Part shown: in pieces, positions 55,397 to 64,000 of the stretch
How the letters are laid out: the number at the start of each line of letters is the position of its first letter
Position numbering within the stretch: position 1 is the stretch's first letter
Assembly: GCF_900120175.1 (NCBI RefSeq)
Contig: NZ_FQLF01000002.1
Location: 1,302,001 to 1,366,000, forward strand
From: Oceanicoccus sp. KOV_DT_Chl
Lineage (GTDB): Bacteria > Pseudomonadota > Gammaproteobacteria > Pseudomonadales > Dasaniaceae
Length of the DNA: 64,000 nucleotides
Direction: 5' to 3'
Translations under genes and position numbers: made by a program
The notes under the pieces: model-generated
The model's input: the letters and a program-made list of their open reading frames with translations, nothing else
Told to the model about the DNA's origin: nothing
Database searches by the model: none

Positions 55397-56611
55397 TTAA
55401 CCAACAACCCCCTGTGTTCGCAAATTGGCGATCGCAGCTTCCCCGTAACCCAGCTCGCCAAGAATCTCATCACTGTGCTCACCTAAACGCGGCGGATGAC
55501 GGTACAAGGCCGCAGGTGTGTCTGACAAATGCCCCGGGTAGCGCACATAGCGCATGGTGCCCGCCTCCGGGTGCTCGGCATCAAAGATAGTGCCGTTGTG
55601 TTTAACCTGTGGGTCCTGCGCAAATTCACGAATGGTTTTTACCGGCCCGAAAGGGATACCGGCTTGCTCAAGCCGCGACAACGCTTCCTCGGTACTAAAA
55701 CGCTTAATAACTTCAGCGGTGGCATCAAGCCAGGTGTCAAAGTCGGCCATGCGCGCGCCCATCGAATTCATCGCCGGATCGGCCATCAACTCCGGGCACT
55801 CCATCACCTCGCAGAAGGCCTGGAAATGGTCGTCCTGAAATGCCATTCCCACTAAATAACCATCGCTAGTCTCATACACCCGTAACAATGCCAACGGCTC
55901 CGGGTCGGGTAAATCACTGGGAATAAAGCTATCAACGGGCATCATGTCGGGCATCGAAACAGCGGCAAACGCATCGATCATCGGCACATCGACGCGCTGG
56001 CCAGTGCCGGTACCATTAATGCCGTCCCGCGCATAGAGTGCGGCCAATACCGCGCCGGTGGCAGTGGCGGCGGTGCTTTTGTCAACAATCGCCGACTGAA
56101 TCAACTGTGGCTTGCCGCCATGACGCCGCCCCTGAATATAGGCCATCCCGGACAAACCCTGCGCCAACATATCCTGACAGGGGCGATGGGAATAAGGCCC
56201 CGTGCTGCCAAAACCGGTGATCGCCACATAAATCAGTTTTGGATTGAGCGCCTTCAAAGTGTCATAACCGAAACCCAGGCGATCAGTGACACCGGTGCGA
56301 AAATTTTCCACCAATACATCGGCCTCTGATGCCAGCCTGGTTATCACTTCCAGGCCTTCAGGGCTTTTCAGATCGAGCGCCAGACTGCGCTTGTTTCTGT
56401 TCATCTGGCAGTAATAACCGGTAAGACCGGCTTTTTGCGGCGGCGCCATCCAGCGGGCAATCTCACCATGCATGGGCTCTATTTTAATTACATCGGCACC
56501 CAGATCGCCCAGTTGCTGGGAGCAAAGTGGACCGGTAATTTGCGCAGTAATGTCAATAACGCGAAGGCCTTGCAGTGGACCTTGCGCGGGTTCAGAGAGC
56601 TTGATATCCAT
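55397..56611 (-). CDS. CaiB/BaiF (family III) CoA-transferase
   Basis: This 404-residue protein has the N-terminal CoA-binding motif LRVIDITAQITGPLCSQQLGDLGADVIKIEP, NRNKRSLALDLKSPEG, YVAITGFGSTGPYSHRP and the catalytic Asp in CQDMLAQGLSG (Asp147). Length is normal for formyl-CoA transferase, carnitine-CoA transferase and alpha-methylacyl-CoA racemase relatives. The acyl substrate is unknown. It stands alone with its 3' end beside the family C repeat. Confidence 0.93.
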   Translation of the reverse strand: MDIKLSEPAQGPLQGLRVIDITAQITGPLCSQQLGDLGADVIKIEPMHGEIARWMAPPQKAGLTGYYCQMNRNKRSLALDLKSPEGLEVITRLASEADVLVENFRTGVTDRLGFGYDTLKALNPKLIYVAITGFGSTGPYSHRPCQDMLAQGLSGMAYIQGRRHGGKPQLIQSAIVDKSTAATATGAVLAALYARDGINGTGTGQRVDVPMIDAFAAVSMPDMMPVDSFIPSDLPDPEPLALLRVYETSDGYLVGMAFQDDHFQAFCEVMECPELMADPAMNSMGARMADFDTWLDATAEVIKRFSTEEALSRLEQAGIPFGPVKTIREFAQDPQVKHNGTIFDAEHPEAGTMRYVRYPGHLSDTPAALYRHPPRLGEHSDEILGELGYGEAAIANLRTQGVVG

Positions 56612-56917
56612 AGTCCGGGTTCTCTATTCGTTATTCTCAGCATCAAATACTAGCAGGGCATCCCGTTGCCTGACCTTAACTTCTTTGTAATGCGGCCGAG
56701 GAAGTTTGCTGCAGGGTGGCACGTATGCAAATAGAGACACTACATGTAGATACAATCGATGAATGCACACCAGACTAAGACCAACGTAAAACTATTTGCC
56801 AAAGGATTAACCAAACCGAAGGGTATTATTTCTATTTGATTGTGATTTACAGCAATGCATGGCCCCTAAATTGCAACTACACTGATTAACTCTACAGACA
56901 AAGCACGGCGTTTTATT
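56612..56917. other. Non-coding gap
   Basis: These 306 bases lie between divergent genes. No repeat or RNA is recognised; promoters for both flanking genes are expected. Confidence 0.45.
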
Positions 56918-57619
56918 TTGACTACTGACAGTATATTTCGTGTCGCAATCGTAAATTCAAAGGGTGGTTCCGGTAAGACCACCCTGGCGACCAACCTTGC
57001 CAGCTATTACAGTTCACAGCAGCTAAAAACGGTGTTGATTGATTACGACAGCCAGGGATCAAGTAGCTTCTGGGTCAGCCGTCGGCCTGAAAGCTGTCCT
57101 GACATACAAATTATCTCTGCTTATAAGCAACCCACCAATGTGACCAGAAACTGGTTTTTACGTCCTGAGCGCGCAACCCAGCGGGCGGTTATTGATAGCC
57201 CGTCGGGGCTTGATGTGGCCCAGTTCAAACAAACATTATTGGAGAGTGATGCGATATTGATCCCGGTATTACCGTCTTCCATCGACATACACGCCGTCGC
57301 CCACTTTATTGCTGATATTTTGCTGCAGGGAAAAATCCGGCGTGATGAAGGACGCGTCGCCGTCATCGCCAACCGCGTTCGCAAAAATACCCTCGTCTAT
57401 CACCGACTGGAGCAATTTTTAAACTCTCTGGGCATCCCTTTTATCGCCAGCTTGCGTGATACCCAGCAATATATAAAAGCGTCGGAGGTTGGCAAGGGTA
57501 TTTTTGAAATGCCCAGAGTGGATGCTAAAGATGTTGATAGCTGGCAACCCCTACTGAATTGGCTTGATCAATGCGAAAAAAATAAATCCAGCAAACCGCA
57601 GTTTTCTATTAATAGTTAA
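56918..57619 (+). CDS. Orphan ParA/MinD-type ATPase
   Basis: TTG 56918 is the only good start before the P-loop, although no SD is evident. The protein is 233 residues. Deviant Walker A KGGSGKTTLATNLA has the signature lysine; then VLIDYDSQGSSSFW (Walker A') and AVIDSPSGLD (Walker B) follow. ParA-type ATPases position plasmids, chromosomes or protein clusters. No ParB gene lies nearby, so a cargo-positioning role is more likely than plasmid partition. Confidence 0.9.
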   Translation: MTTDSIFRVAIVNSKGGSGKTTLATNLASYYSSQQLKTVLIDYDSQGSSSFWVSRRPESCPDIQIISAYKQPTNVTRNWFLRPERATQRAVIDSPSGLDVAQFKQTLLESDAILIPVLPSSIDIHAVAHFIADILLQGKIRRDEGRVAVIANRVRKNTLVYHRLEQFLNSLGIPFIASLRDTQQYIKASEVGKGIFEMPRVDAKDVDSWQPLLNWLDQCEKNKSSKPQFSINS

Positions 57620-57789
57620 CACCGCCTCATTAGTATTGATTTACCCTTCGAATGTAATAGCCCGAAACTCATCTCATTGGATTATCACCTACCTTACTAC
57701 CCAACCTGAAGTTTTATTCCACGACTAAAAATGAACCGTTTCTCCTGCGCATACGACACATAACTAAATGCCACAACAGGAGACAGCCA

Positions 57790-58068
57790 ATGAAACACTT
57801 ACTATCACTTAAATCCTCACTGGTTCTATTGACCATCATTGCATCACAGAGTGCTTTTTCTGCCGGTTACCTTAAGTTCGACGGTATCGATGGCGAATCC
57901 ACCGAGAAATCTGGCGCCCCCAGCCAACAAACTCCCAGCGCTGTAAGCTCGGCGCAAAAACCCCCTAGCGCCTTATTGCTACCTGCTGTTCAGGCAGCGC
58001 GGGAAGCAGCCAGAACCAAAGGCGGTAACGCTGAAACGACATGGAAGGTGGAAAAGGGAGAAAAGTAA
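57790..58068 (+). CDS. Small exported protein, Hcp-like start and DUF1559-like end
   Basis: This 92-residue protein has a signal peptide (SSLVLLTIIASQSAFSA). The mature start GYLKFDGIDGEST resembles the beginning of Hcp-type proteins. After a Ser/Pro/Gln linker, LLLPAVQAAREAARTKGG matches the LLPAVQAAREAAR block of DUF1559 proteins. Too short to be either family in full. Function is unknown. A terminator follows at 58161. Confidence 0.65.
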   Translation: MKHLLSLKSSLVLLTIIASQSAFSAGYLKFDGIDGESTEKSGAPSQQTPSAVSSAQKPPSALLLPAVQAAREAARTKGGNAETTWKVEKGEK

Positions 58069-58160
58069 CAGCTACAATATTGACTGTTGAACGGTAAGCA
58101 TTGATTACCACTCATCCATTCAAATTAATGTAGCAAGGCTTTAAAGACGACACCAAAATG

Positions 58161-58188
58161 AAAAAGAGCTGCAATTGCAGCTCTTTTT
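58161..58188. terminator. Bidirectional Rho-independent terminator
   Basis: It is a perfect palindrome AAAAAGAGCTGCAA/TTGCAGCTCTTTTT between convergent genes ending at 58068 and 58219, with T-runs on both strands. Confidence 0.9.
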
Positions 58189-58218
58189 CATTCCGAAAAA
58201 ATAACGGCATGTAATAAA

Positions 58219-58527
58219 TTAACAGTCTTTATCCTCTGCCCCCATACCCTCTTTCATTTTTTCACAAGCATCCTCAACCTCATTACCCAAATCCTGAGCC
58301 TTGTCTTGGATATTTTCCACAGTCTCATCAACTGCCTCACCTGCGTTCTCTGCTATGCCTTCTTCACCACCCTCAACTTTATCACCTAAATCCTGAGCTT
58401 TCTCTTGCAGCTTTTCTACCGCCTCATCAACTGCTTCACCTGCACTCTCTGCTGGACCTTCTTTTTCACAGCCACTAATAAAAACCGTCACCAGTAACGC
58501 CATGTACAATAATACTTTATTCAACAT
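58219..58527 (-). CDS. Small acidic lipoprotein with internal duplication
   Basis: The 102-residue protein has a lipobox (VFISGC, Cys20). The mature part contains two copies of an Ala/Glu/Asp helix: AGEAVDEAVEKLQEKAQDLG and AGEAVDETVENIQDKAQDLG (about 30-49 and 63-82). The helix is amphipathic like YtxH/apolipoprotein-type or late-embryogenesis-like repeats. It is probably a periplasmic stress or envelope protein. Confidence 0.75.
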   Translation of the reverse strand: MLNKVLLYMALLVTVFISGCEKEGPAESAGEAVDEAVEKLQEKAQDLGDKVEGGEEGIAENAGEAVDETVENIQDKAQDLGNEVEDACEKMKEGMGAEDKDC

Positions 58528-58779
58528 AATCCATTCCTCTAGTTTATAAATAACACAACATAATTATTGCTTTTTATCTATCAACCCGTTTTTTGGCCTG
58601 CATCCAGAGAAAGCCCTGAATTAAAACCACGCTATACAATAACACTAAAGCTAACGTAACTGCTGCTAATTATAGACATTCAAGTGGCTGCTCGTGTCGA
58701 GCATTGAGGAAAACCTGTCTTTCTAGCTTATTTCACTGCCGTCTATATAAGCAGAGGGAGGCTAAAAAATGCTTTCATT

Positions 58780-59601
58780 ATGCTCAGGATCCTCTATTCT
58801 CATCCATCGCTAATAATTAGGTTCTGTTTTGTGTTTAGATTTGCCGCTGATCGTTTACCTGTCGCTATTATTCTTTCATTTAGTATTCTCGACTTTAGTC
58901 TATATTTTTTGGTGGATAACATCTGGGCATTAGCGGTTTTCTGGCTGCTGATGATAATCCCTAAAGGGAAAATCTGTGCATGGAACCACCATCACCAGCA
59001 CATCCCCACGTTCAGACTCAAAATACTGAACCGATTATTGGAATTTTTCTACGCATTGCACACCGGCGTCACCACCAATCTATGGCTGCTACACCATGTG
59101 CTAGGTCATCACCATAACTATCTGGATCAGAACAAGGATGAAAGCCGCTGGCAGCGTAAATCCGGGGCCCAAATGGGTGAAATTGAATATACCTTGAATG
59201 TAGCGAGTACTGCCTATTATCGAGGGTTCCAAGTCGGCAAACGCTTTCCTAAAATACAACAGAGCTTTATCGTATATGGCCTCGCCACCTTAGCCGTGGT
59301 AGCAATCATGGCTTATTTCAAACCTCTAGCCACACTGTTTTTGCTGATATTACCCATGATAACCGGCTTACTACTTACCGCCTGGGCAACCTACGAGCAC
59401 CATTCGGGGCTCAGCATTGACAATGAATTTGAGGCATCCAGAAACAACCTCAACCGCTTTTACAATATCACCACAGGAAATTTGGGCTACCATACCGCAC
59501 ACCACTATAAACAAGGAACACACTGGTCCTTGCTACCGGCATTACACGAGCAAATAAAAGATAAAATACCAGCACGCCTTATTACCTGTGCTGCATTGTA
59601 G
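58780..59601 (+). CDS. Fatty acid desaturase-family membrane protein
   Basis: The 273-residue protein has four to six membrane segments and the three His boxes of the family: HHHQH, HHVLGHHHNY and HTAHH. These bind a di-iron centre that hydroxylates or desaturates lipids. A strong SD (AGGGAGG) precedes ATG 58769, which is in another frame, so the true N-terminus may differ or a base may be missing near 58775. The start given is ATG 58780. Confidence 0.88.
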   Translation: MLRILYSHPSLIIRFCFVFRFAADRLPVAIILSFSILDFSLYFLVDNIWALAVFWLLMIIPKGKICAWNHHHQHIPTFRLKILNRLLEFFYALHTGVTTNLWLLHHVLGHHHNYLDQNKDESRWQRKSGAQMGEIEYTLNVASTAYYRGFQVGKRFPKIQQSFIVYGLATLAVVAIMAYFKPLATLFLLILPMITGLLLTAWATYEHHSGLSIDNEFEASRNNLNRFYNITTGNLGYHTAHHYKQGTHWSLLPALHEQIKDKIPARLITCAAL

Positions 59602-59711
59602 AATAACCACACGAGCGCTATCGACTGCTATAATTGCGTCGCCTCTACTGATTGATTTTAATAATTTATAAGAAACACTATTAGCTAATCAAAATAATTT
59701 AAGGATGAATA

Positions 59712-60461
59712 ATGAGATTAACCATTTTGCTACTTATCACTGCCTTCGGTGTTATTTCATGCAGCAGCAAGAATCAAACAATAAATGCTGGCGACGCCGC
59801 GCCACAACTCAGCACTGACACTCTTATAGAGCAGCGTGTATTAGTCATCGGCGGCACCGCCGGTACTGGCCTCGAAACGGTAAAGCTGGCACTCGAACGA
59901 GGCCATAGTGTTACGGTAATGGCAAGAAGGCCTGAGCGCATGCCCGTCTCTCATGACCGACTCACGGTTATCAAGGCAGATATTTTAGACCCTGATTCGG
60001 TATCAACAGCCGTAGCAGGCAAAGATACTGTTATCATTTCGGTTGGCACTAAACCTACGCGCAAACCAGTGAACCTTTTTTCTGCAGGTACGAGTAATGT
60101 ATTAGCGGCAATGACTAACCATGGCGTTCAACGCGTTATCATCGTAACGGGTATTGGTGCAGGCAATAGTCGCGGCCACGGCGGATTTTTTTACGACAAA
60201 ATTATGCAGCCACTTTTTCTTGATACAATCTATGAAGATAAGGATCGTGCAGAAAAAATTATTCTGGATAGCCATCAACAATGGACGATCGTCAGGCCTG
60301 GTTTTTTAACGGATGAGATGGGTAAAGCTAGTTACCGTGTTATTACTGATTTGGAAGATATTACCGCGGGTAACATCTCCCGCTCCGACGTCGCTCACTT
60401 TATGGTGTCATCACTGGAAACAAATAGTTACATTACCGATACGGTGCTATTAACTAATTAA
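59712..60461 (+). CDS. Lipoprotein with NAD(P)-binding NmrA/SDR-like domain
   Basis: The 249-residue protein combines an N-terminal lipoprotein signal (MRLTILLLITAFGVISCSSKN, Cys17) with a Rossmann domain: VLVIGGTAGTGLETVKLALERGHSVTVMARR, VIKADILDPDSV, RVIIVTGIGAGNSRGHGG and IVRPGFLTDEMG. Such domains are normally cytoplasmic because NAD(P) is not available outside. Either the signal keeps it anchored facing the cytoplasm, or it binds something else. There is a good SD (AAGGATGA). Confidence 0.85.
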   Translation: MRLTILLLITAFGVISCSSKNQTINAGDAAPQLSTDTLIEQRVLVIGGTAGTGLETVKLALERGHSVTVMARRPERMPVSHDRLTVIKADILDPDSVSTAVAGKDTVIISVGTKPTRKPVNLFSAGTSNVLAAMTNHGVQRVIIVTGIGAGNSRGHGGFFYDKIMQPLFLDTIYEDKDRAEKIILDSHQQWTIVRPGFLTDEMGKASYRVITDLEDITAGNISRSDVAHFMVSSLETNSYITDTVLLTN

Positions 60462-60473
60462 ATTAAGCGAGAC

Positions 60474-61601
60474 CTACGCAAAACAAATTTTATCGACACC
60501 GCGCTTGGCTTCATACATGGCATTATCGGCCTGTCTAACTAAAGCATCAAGTTGCGTACCATTATCAGGACCCACAACCACCCCCAAGCTACTGCCCACC
60601 CGAAGTTCGTGCTCAGCCGTCACTATTGGGGCCGAAAGTGCAGTGACGATTTTTTCACTGATTACTCTAGCAACATCCTTATCTGCCATACCATGTAAAA
60701 CAATCCCAAACTCATCGCCACCTAAACGAGCAACAGTATCACTGGAGCGTACTGCCAGCATTAAACGGCTGGCAATAATTTTAAGCACGTTGTCCCCAAC
60801 CTCATGACCAAGCTCATCATTAATTGGCTTGAACTCATCAACATCGAGATAAATAATGGCCATTTTCAATTCGCCATCCAATGTATGCTCAATAGCTGCC
60901 CTCGCTCTTTTATAAAACAACGTTCTATTACACAAACCAGTAAGCGGGTCATGCAACGACTCATAGGCAAAGCGGCCACGTTCATTACTTAAACGCTCAT
61001 TCAGCGCATTATATTTATGTACATGGGTGTATAAGCAAGCGGTCACAATTAACAACAAACCTATCCAAGCTTGAAGTCGCATATAAGGTATAGCCTGCTC
61101 CGGAATATACTGAGGGAAAACAAAGCCCTGTGCCTCCAACACATATAGCAGCACCACCGCGATCACTACCGCAATACTGGCGAGAAACCCGTAGATAGCT
61201 TCCAGCATAATGAAAGACCAAATTGGGACAAACAACATCAAAATTAATTGTGGTGACTCTGAGAAGCCACCGGTAAGAAAAACGATAGATAAAATATTGG
61301 CAAAGACAGTGACAGAGTAAAGATTGATAGACACTATCAGATGACCACTATAACGGAGAATCAGTAGCCCACCTAAATACCCTGCAGCTGTCAACAGCGC
61401 TATTACCTCAGCATTTATCAGTTGCTCGGAACTAAGTGGCGAAAAAGGTAGGAAAATGGCGACCAGTAATGTCAGTATTGCCGTAATAAGACAGACCGCA
61501 ACATAAGCACCTGGCAAACCATTCAATTCTTCATTAAACGAATCTGATGGAATAAAATAAAGGATACTCTTTGTTATCAAATTTTCTGACATAAACGCCA
61601 C
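60474..61601 (-). CDS. Membrane-bound diguanylate cyclase, paralogue of 35765-36952
   Basis: The 375-residue protein has six to seven membrane helices (about 30-195), then GGDEF domain HDPLTGLCNRTLFYKRA, YLDVDEFKPINDELGHEVGDNVLK and VRSSDTVARLGGDEFGIVLHG. RSSD, five residues before GGDEF, is the inhibitory I-site. It makes c-di-GMP. The same order and helix pattern as the copy at 35765 indicate gene duplication. It is convergent with the lipoprotein gene. Confidence 0.93.
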   Translation of the reverse strand: MAFMSENLITKSILYFIPSDSFNEELNGLPGAYVAVCLITAILTLLVAIFLPFSPLSSEQLINAEVIALLTAAGYLGGLLILRYSGHLIVSINLYSVTVFANILSIVFLTGGFSESPQLILMLFVPIWSFIMLEAIYGFLASIAVVIAVVLLYVLEAQGFVFPQYIPEQAIPYMRLQAWIGLLLIVTACLYTHVHKYNALNERLSNERGRFAYESLHDPLTGLCNRTLFYKRARAAIEHTLDGELKMAIIYLDVDEFKPINDELGHEVGDNVLKIIASRLMLAVRSSDTVARLGGDEFGIVLHGMADKDVARVISEKIVTALSAPIVTAEHELRVGSSLGVVVGPDNGTQLDALVRQADNAMYEAKRGVDKICFA

Positions 61602-62057
61602 TACTGTAAATATGAAAAGCGCGTTAATATACGCGCTTAGCTTGCCCTTCTTTGATTATGAAGTGTGACACAGAATTTCGTTTTTACCATAAAACAGTCT
61701 TATTTACTTCTGACAGAAGACCTAACTATAGACAATCAATTAACAGCTAAACCTAACAGAGCAATACAGCTATCAAACCAACGTTAGAAAACATGGCATA
61801 TTTAATAAAACCACAAGGCATTGCGCGCCTTTCTGTCGCCAAAATGACAAGAACGAACTTCAGCTAAGCTTAGGTTCCTTAAGGGCATCGCCGTAGTTGT
61901 AATCAGCTTACTAGAATACCTATATTGGCTCACCACTTTGGAGGGCCATGATGGTAGGGTGACATGAAAAAGCTCCGAGCGGCTTCGAAGCCTGATACTG
62001 GTTGCACTAAAAATTGCAGTGCTTCGAAGCTGAACCCCTAGCCAGTGAAAATAAGAC
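61602..62057. other. Non-coding gap
   Basis: It holds two copies of the palindrome GCTTCGAAGC (61982-61991 and 62021-62030) separated by 29 bases, part of a larger imperfect stem. No gene is supported. Confidence 0.5.
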
Positions 62058-63269
62058 TTAGTCGCTACTCTCACCTTCAATATCCTCAACACCCGGTGGT
62101 AAATCCATCACCTGAGGTTGACGGCGCCGGCGAGTTTTAGCAGGCACCATTCCGCGCATCGATTCTAACTTCCCAAAACACAATAATTTATCACCCGCTT
62201 CCAGCACACGATCTGCACGGGGGTTGGGAATAACTTTGGCACCACGGTACAAAGTAAGGGTATTAATATCCTGATCGCGTAATTTAGTTTCAGTAATGGT
62301 CATACCAACAAAATTTGAACCTTCTGGTATATAGATTTCGCTAACCCCATAGCCCCGGCTTACCGTGAGCCGTTGACGCACATCGATCTCCGGAAAATCT
62401 ACTTGAGCCGCGATATATTCAATAACCGCACCGGCAACATCAAGCCCGGTACACTTTTCTATACCCTCCAAACCCGGCGATGAATTCACTTCCATAATTT
62501 GCGGCCCGGTTGCACTTTCCAACATATCCACACCAGCAACTCGCAAGCCCATAATCTGGGCTGCCCGCACCGCTGTTTCAACATACTCATCCGGTAAATC
62601 AACGGCCTCGGCAATACCTCCGCGATGCACATTGCTGCGAAACTCCTGTCCCTGTGCGACTCGACGCATTGCCGCCACAACCCGGTCACCAACGACAAAA
62701 GCACGTATATCTTTACCTTTACTCTCAGCCACAAATTTTTGAATCAGCACGTTTTGCTTTTGACTTTGCAACAATTCAATAATCGACTCCGCCGCTTTTA
62801 CCGATTCGGCCAACAGCACACCGATACCCTGAGTACCTTCAATTAACTTAATAATAACCGGCGCACCACCCACCCGCTCTATCGCCGGTAGCACATCTTT
62901 TTTATCCCGCACAAATGTGGTCCGTGGTATACCTATGTGGTGACGACTCAAAATTTGCAAACTACGCAATTTATCCCGGGAGTTACTAATACCATGGGCG
63001 GTATTGGCACAAAAAATATCCATTTCCTGAAACTGCCTGACTACTGCCGTACCGTAATAGGTAATAGATGCACCGATACGGGGTAATACTGCATCATAGG
63101 CGCTTAATACCTGTTGCCGATAATATAAATCAGGCTCCCCCCGCTGCAGATCAATCGCAAACTTAAGCGTATTTAGCACCTTGACCTCATGACCACGTTG
63201 CAAAGCAGCTTCCTTGAAACGGATGGTGCTATAGGCTTTAGGGCCACAAGATAAAATGGCTAATTTCAT
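62058..63269 (-). CDS. rimK: RimK-type alpha-L-glutamate ligase with RCK_C-like tail
   Basis: The 403-residue protein has RimK N-domain and ATP-grasp (KLAILSCGPKAYST; RDKLRSLQILSRHHIGIPRTTFVRD; PVIIKLIEGTQGIGVLLAES; DIRAFVVGDRVVAAMRR; VAGVDMLESATGPQIMEVNSSPGLEGIE). RimK adds glutamates to ribosomal protein S6 C-terminus. Residues about 310-385 form a second domain: IYIPEGSNFVGMTITETKLRDQDINTLTLYRG then PNPRADRVLEAGDKLLCFGKLESM, matching the RCK_C/TrkA_C ligand-binding fold. Usual RimK is about 300 residues. The tail may give ligand control. Confidence 0.9.
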   Translation of the reverse strand: MKLAILSCGPKAYSTIRFKEAALQRGHEVKVLNTLKFAIDLQRGEPDLYYRQQVLSAYDAVLPRIGASITYYGTAVVRQFQEMDIFCANTAHGISNSRDKLRSLQILSRHHIGIPRTTFVRDKKDVLPAIERVGGAPVIIKLIEGTQGIGVLLAESVKAAESIIELLQSQKQNVLIQKFVAESKGKDIRAFVVGDRVVAAMRRVAQGQEFRSNVHRGGIAEAVDLPDEYVETAVRAAQIMGLRVAGVDMLESATGPQIMEVNSSPGLEGIEKCTGLDVAGAVIEYIAAQVDFPEIDVRQRLTVSRGYGVSEIYIPEGSNFVGMTITETKLRDQDINTLTLYRGAKVIPNPRADRVLEAGDKLLCFGKLESMRGMVPAKTRRRRQPQVMDLPPGVEDIEGESSD

Positions 63270-63601
63270 ATTTTCTCTCTCAATTAACTAGGGGGATTAC
63301 TGGCCGCGGAGCGAGTCAGGCACTGGAGTTGGCTGGTATCTTAACCTGCGCAACAACGTGCAAATTACGATCACGATACACTATTTGCAAGTGAGATGTT
63401 AGCGACGCTCCAGCCGAATTTAAACAACCGAATCAACACAATTTGTTTGATAACATTTGGTTCTAATGAGTGCTGAAGCGGCTAATATACCCAGCTTAAA
63501 ATAGAACAACGATTGCAATATTATTAAAATTATCACTCTTACGCCATTGCCTAACTGATATCCCCTATAATCTGCCCAACATTTAACAAAGACGTACCAG
63601 T
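63270..63601. other. Divergent intergenic region rimK-esterase
   Basis: These 332 bases have no gene. The -10-like TATAAT at 63566-63571 lies 31 bases before the esterase ATG; no good -35 is seen. Confidence 0.5.
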
Positions 63602-64000
63602 ATGAATTTTCTTCCCTGTGAAATTATTGAAACCAGTGACAGTATTGACGCCTCAGTAATCTGGCTGCATGGCCTGGGGGCTAGCGGCCATGACTTTGTC
63701 CCCATCATTCCAGAATTACAGTTACCGGAGCACTTTGGTATCCGCTTTATTTTTCCACACGCGCCCGAAATTCCTGTCACCATTAATGGCGGCATGGTGA
63801 TGCCGGCCTGGTATGACATTCTAGCGATGGATATGGAACGGAAAATTGATACCGACCAAATCCTCGCGTCTGCACAAGCAGTAATTGATCTGGTCGACGC
63901 TGAAATAGCTGCCGGTATTGCCAGCGAGCGTATTATTCTCGCCGGGTTCTCGCAGGGCGGTGCAGTGGTGTATCAGGCTGCACTAAATTATGACAAACCG
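63602..64000 (+). CDS. Carboxylesterase/phospholipase (alpha/beta hydrolase), 3' end missing
   Basis: The 133 visible residues run off the right edge. SVIWLHGLGASGHDFVPIIPEL (oxyanion His-Gly), FPHAPEIPVTINGGMVMPAWYDI and nucleophile elbow LAGFSQGGAVVYQ (G-F-S-Q-G) are typical of the Abhydrolase_2 carboxylesterase/acyl-protein-thioesterase family of about 220 residues. The Asp and His of the triad would lie beyond the edge. Cytoplasmic; acts on short acyl esters. Confidence 0.92.
   Translation, partial: MNFLPCEIIETSDSIDASVIWLHGLGASGHDFVPIIPELQLPEHFGIRFIFPHAPEIPVTINGGMVMPAWYDILAMDMERKIDTDQILASAQAVIDLVDAEIAAGIASERIILAGFSQGGAVVYQAALNYDKP

Noticed and set aside
55255-55482. 75-codon minus-strand frame downstream of the CoA-transferase
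   Set aside because: It overlaps the transferase gene and ends inside the REP family C arm; no motif or start signal supports it.
54555-57619. ParA as part of a plasmid partition locus
   Set aside because: No parB-like gene, iterons or replication gene lies in the window; the surroundings look chromosomal.
57790-58068. DUF1559 prepilin-like protein
   Set aside because: Only the AVQAAREAAR block is shared; the prepilin cleavage motif and N-terminal hydrophobic helix are absent.
61802-62092. 96-codon minus-strand frame next to rimK
   Set aside because: It overlaps the rimK 3' end, has no ribosome site, and its composition looks like antisense or repeat DNA.

Overview
The window looks like chromosomal DNA of a marine-type gammaproteobacterium. 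The evidence is a tRNA with encoded CCA, the TlpA/DUF4266/DUF3570/ApbE block, RimK, CysK, YejM-like and SulP proteins, several GGDEF/HD-GYP proteins, and abundant REP-like and IS91-like debris. A Cellvibrionales/Spongiibacteraceae-like host is my guess and is not proven. Core genes are of moderate GC; the segment at 24.4-29.3 kb is visibly AT-richer.

Region 1 (1-21.8 kb) is the main point of interest: a large envelope cluster. The minus-strand half encodes CxxCH-type and LamG proteins, a Tat-exported DUF1501 protein, an unknown exported protein, three TPR proteins (two of them lipoproteins) and a small exported protein. After a terminator come an ExbB/TolQ/AglR-type proton-channel protein, two ExbD-type proteins (one without the membrane Asp) and a TonB-like AgmX/PglI protein cut by the window edge. 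The divergent plus-strand half encodes an HZS-alpha-like c-type cytochrome, two outer-membrane beta-barrels, a TlpA thioredoxin, DUF4266 and DUF3570, with ApbE convergent at the end. The set resembles the Agl-Glt/Nfs trans-envelope machines of myxobacteria combined with an extracytoplasmic redox/flavinylation module.

Region 2 (22-24.3 kb) has heptamer satellites, cysK, a frameshifted TauE/SafE exporter, a degenerate tRNA copy and a tRNA(CAT). Region 3 (24.4-29.3 kb) is a three-cassette integron array without an integrase (CALIN). Its three 72-bp attC-like sites separate a zinc-ribbon/HEPN-like protein, a PHP-SMC-type ATPase and a PD-(D/E)XK-like protein, a plausible defence set.

Region 4 (29.3-46 kb) is accessory DNA: HD-GYP, CBS, AraC, NmrA, GGDEF, FHA, YejM-like, GNAT, methyltransferase and molybdopterin oxidoreductase genes. 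They are separated by IS91-type ends, a transposase remnant, REP hairpins with a RAYT fragment, and tRNA-derived repeats. Region 5 (46-64 kb) is mixed: coiled-coil protein, PhnA, SulP, two homocysteine S-methyltransferases with a divergent TetR gene, CoA transferase, orphan ParA, desaturase, GGDEF, a RimK with an RCK_C-like tail, and a carboxylesterase cut by the right edge.

At least eight apparent single-base deletions break otherwise intact genes, mostly in short homopolymers. This suggests either uncorrected sequence errors or recent decay, so affected genes are reported as frameshifted spans.
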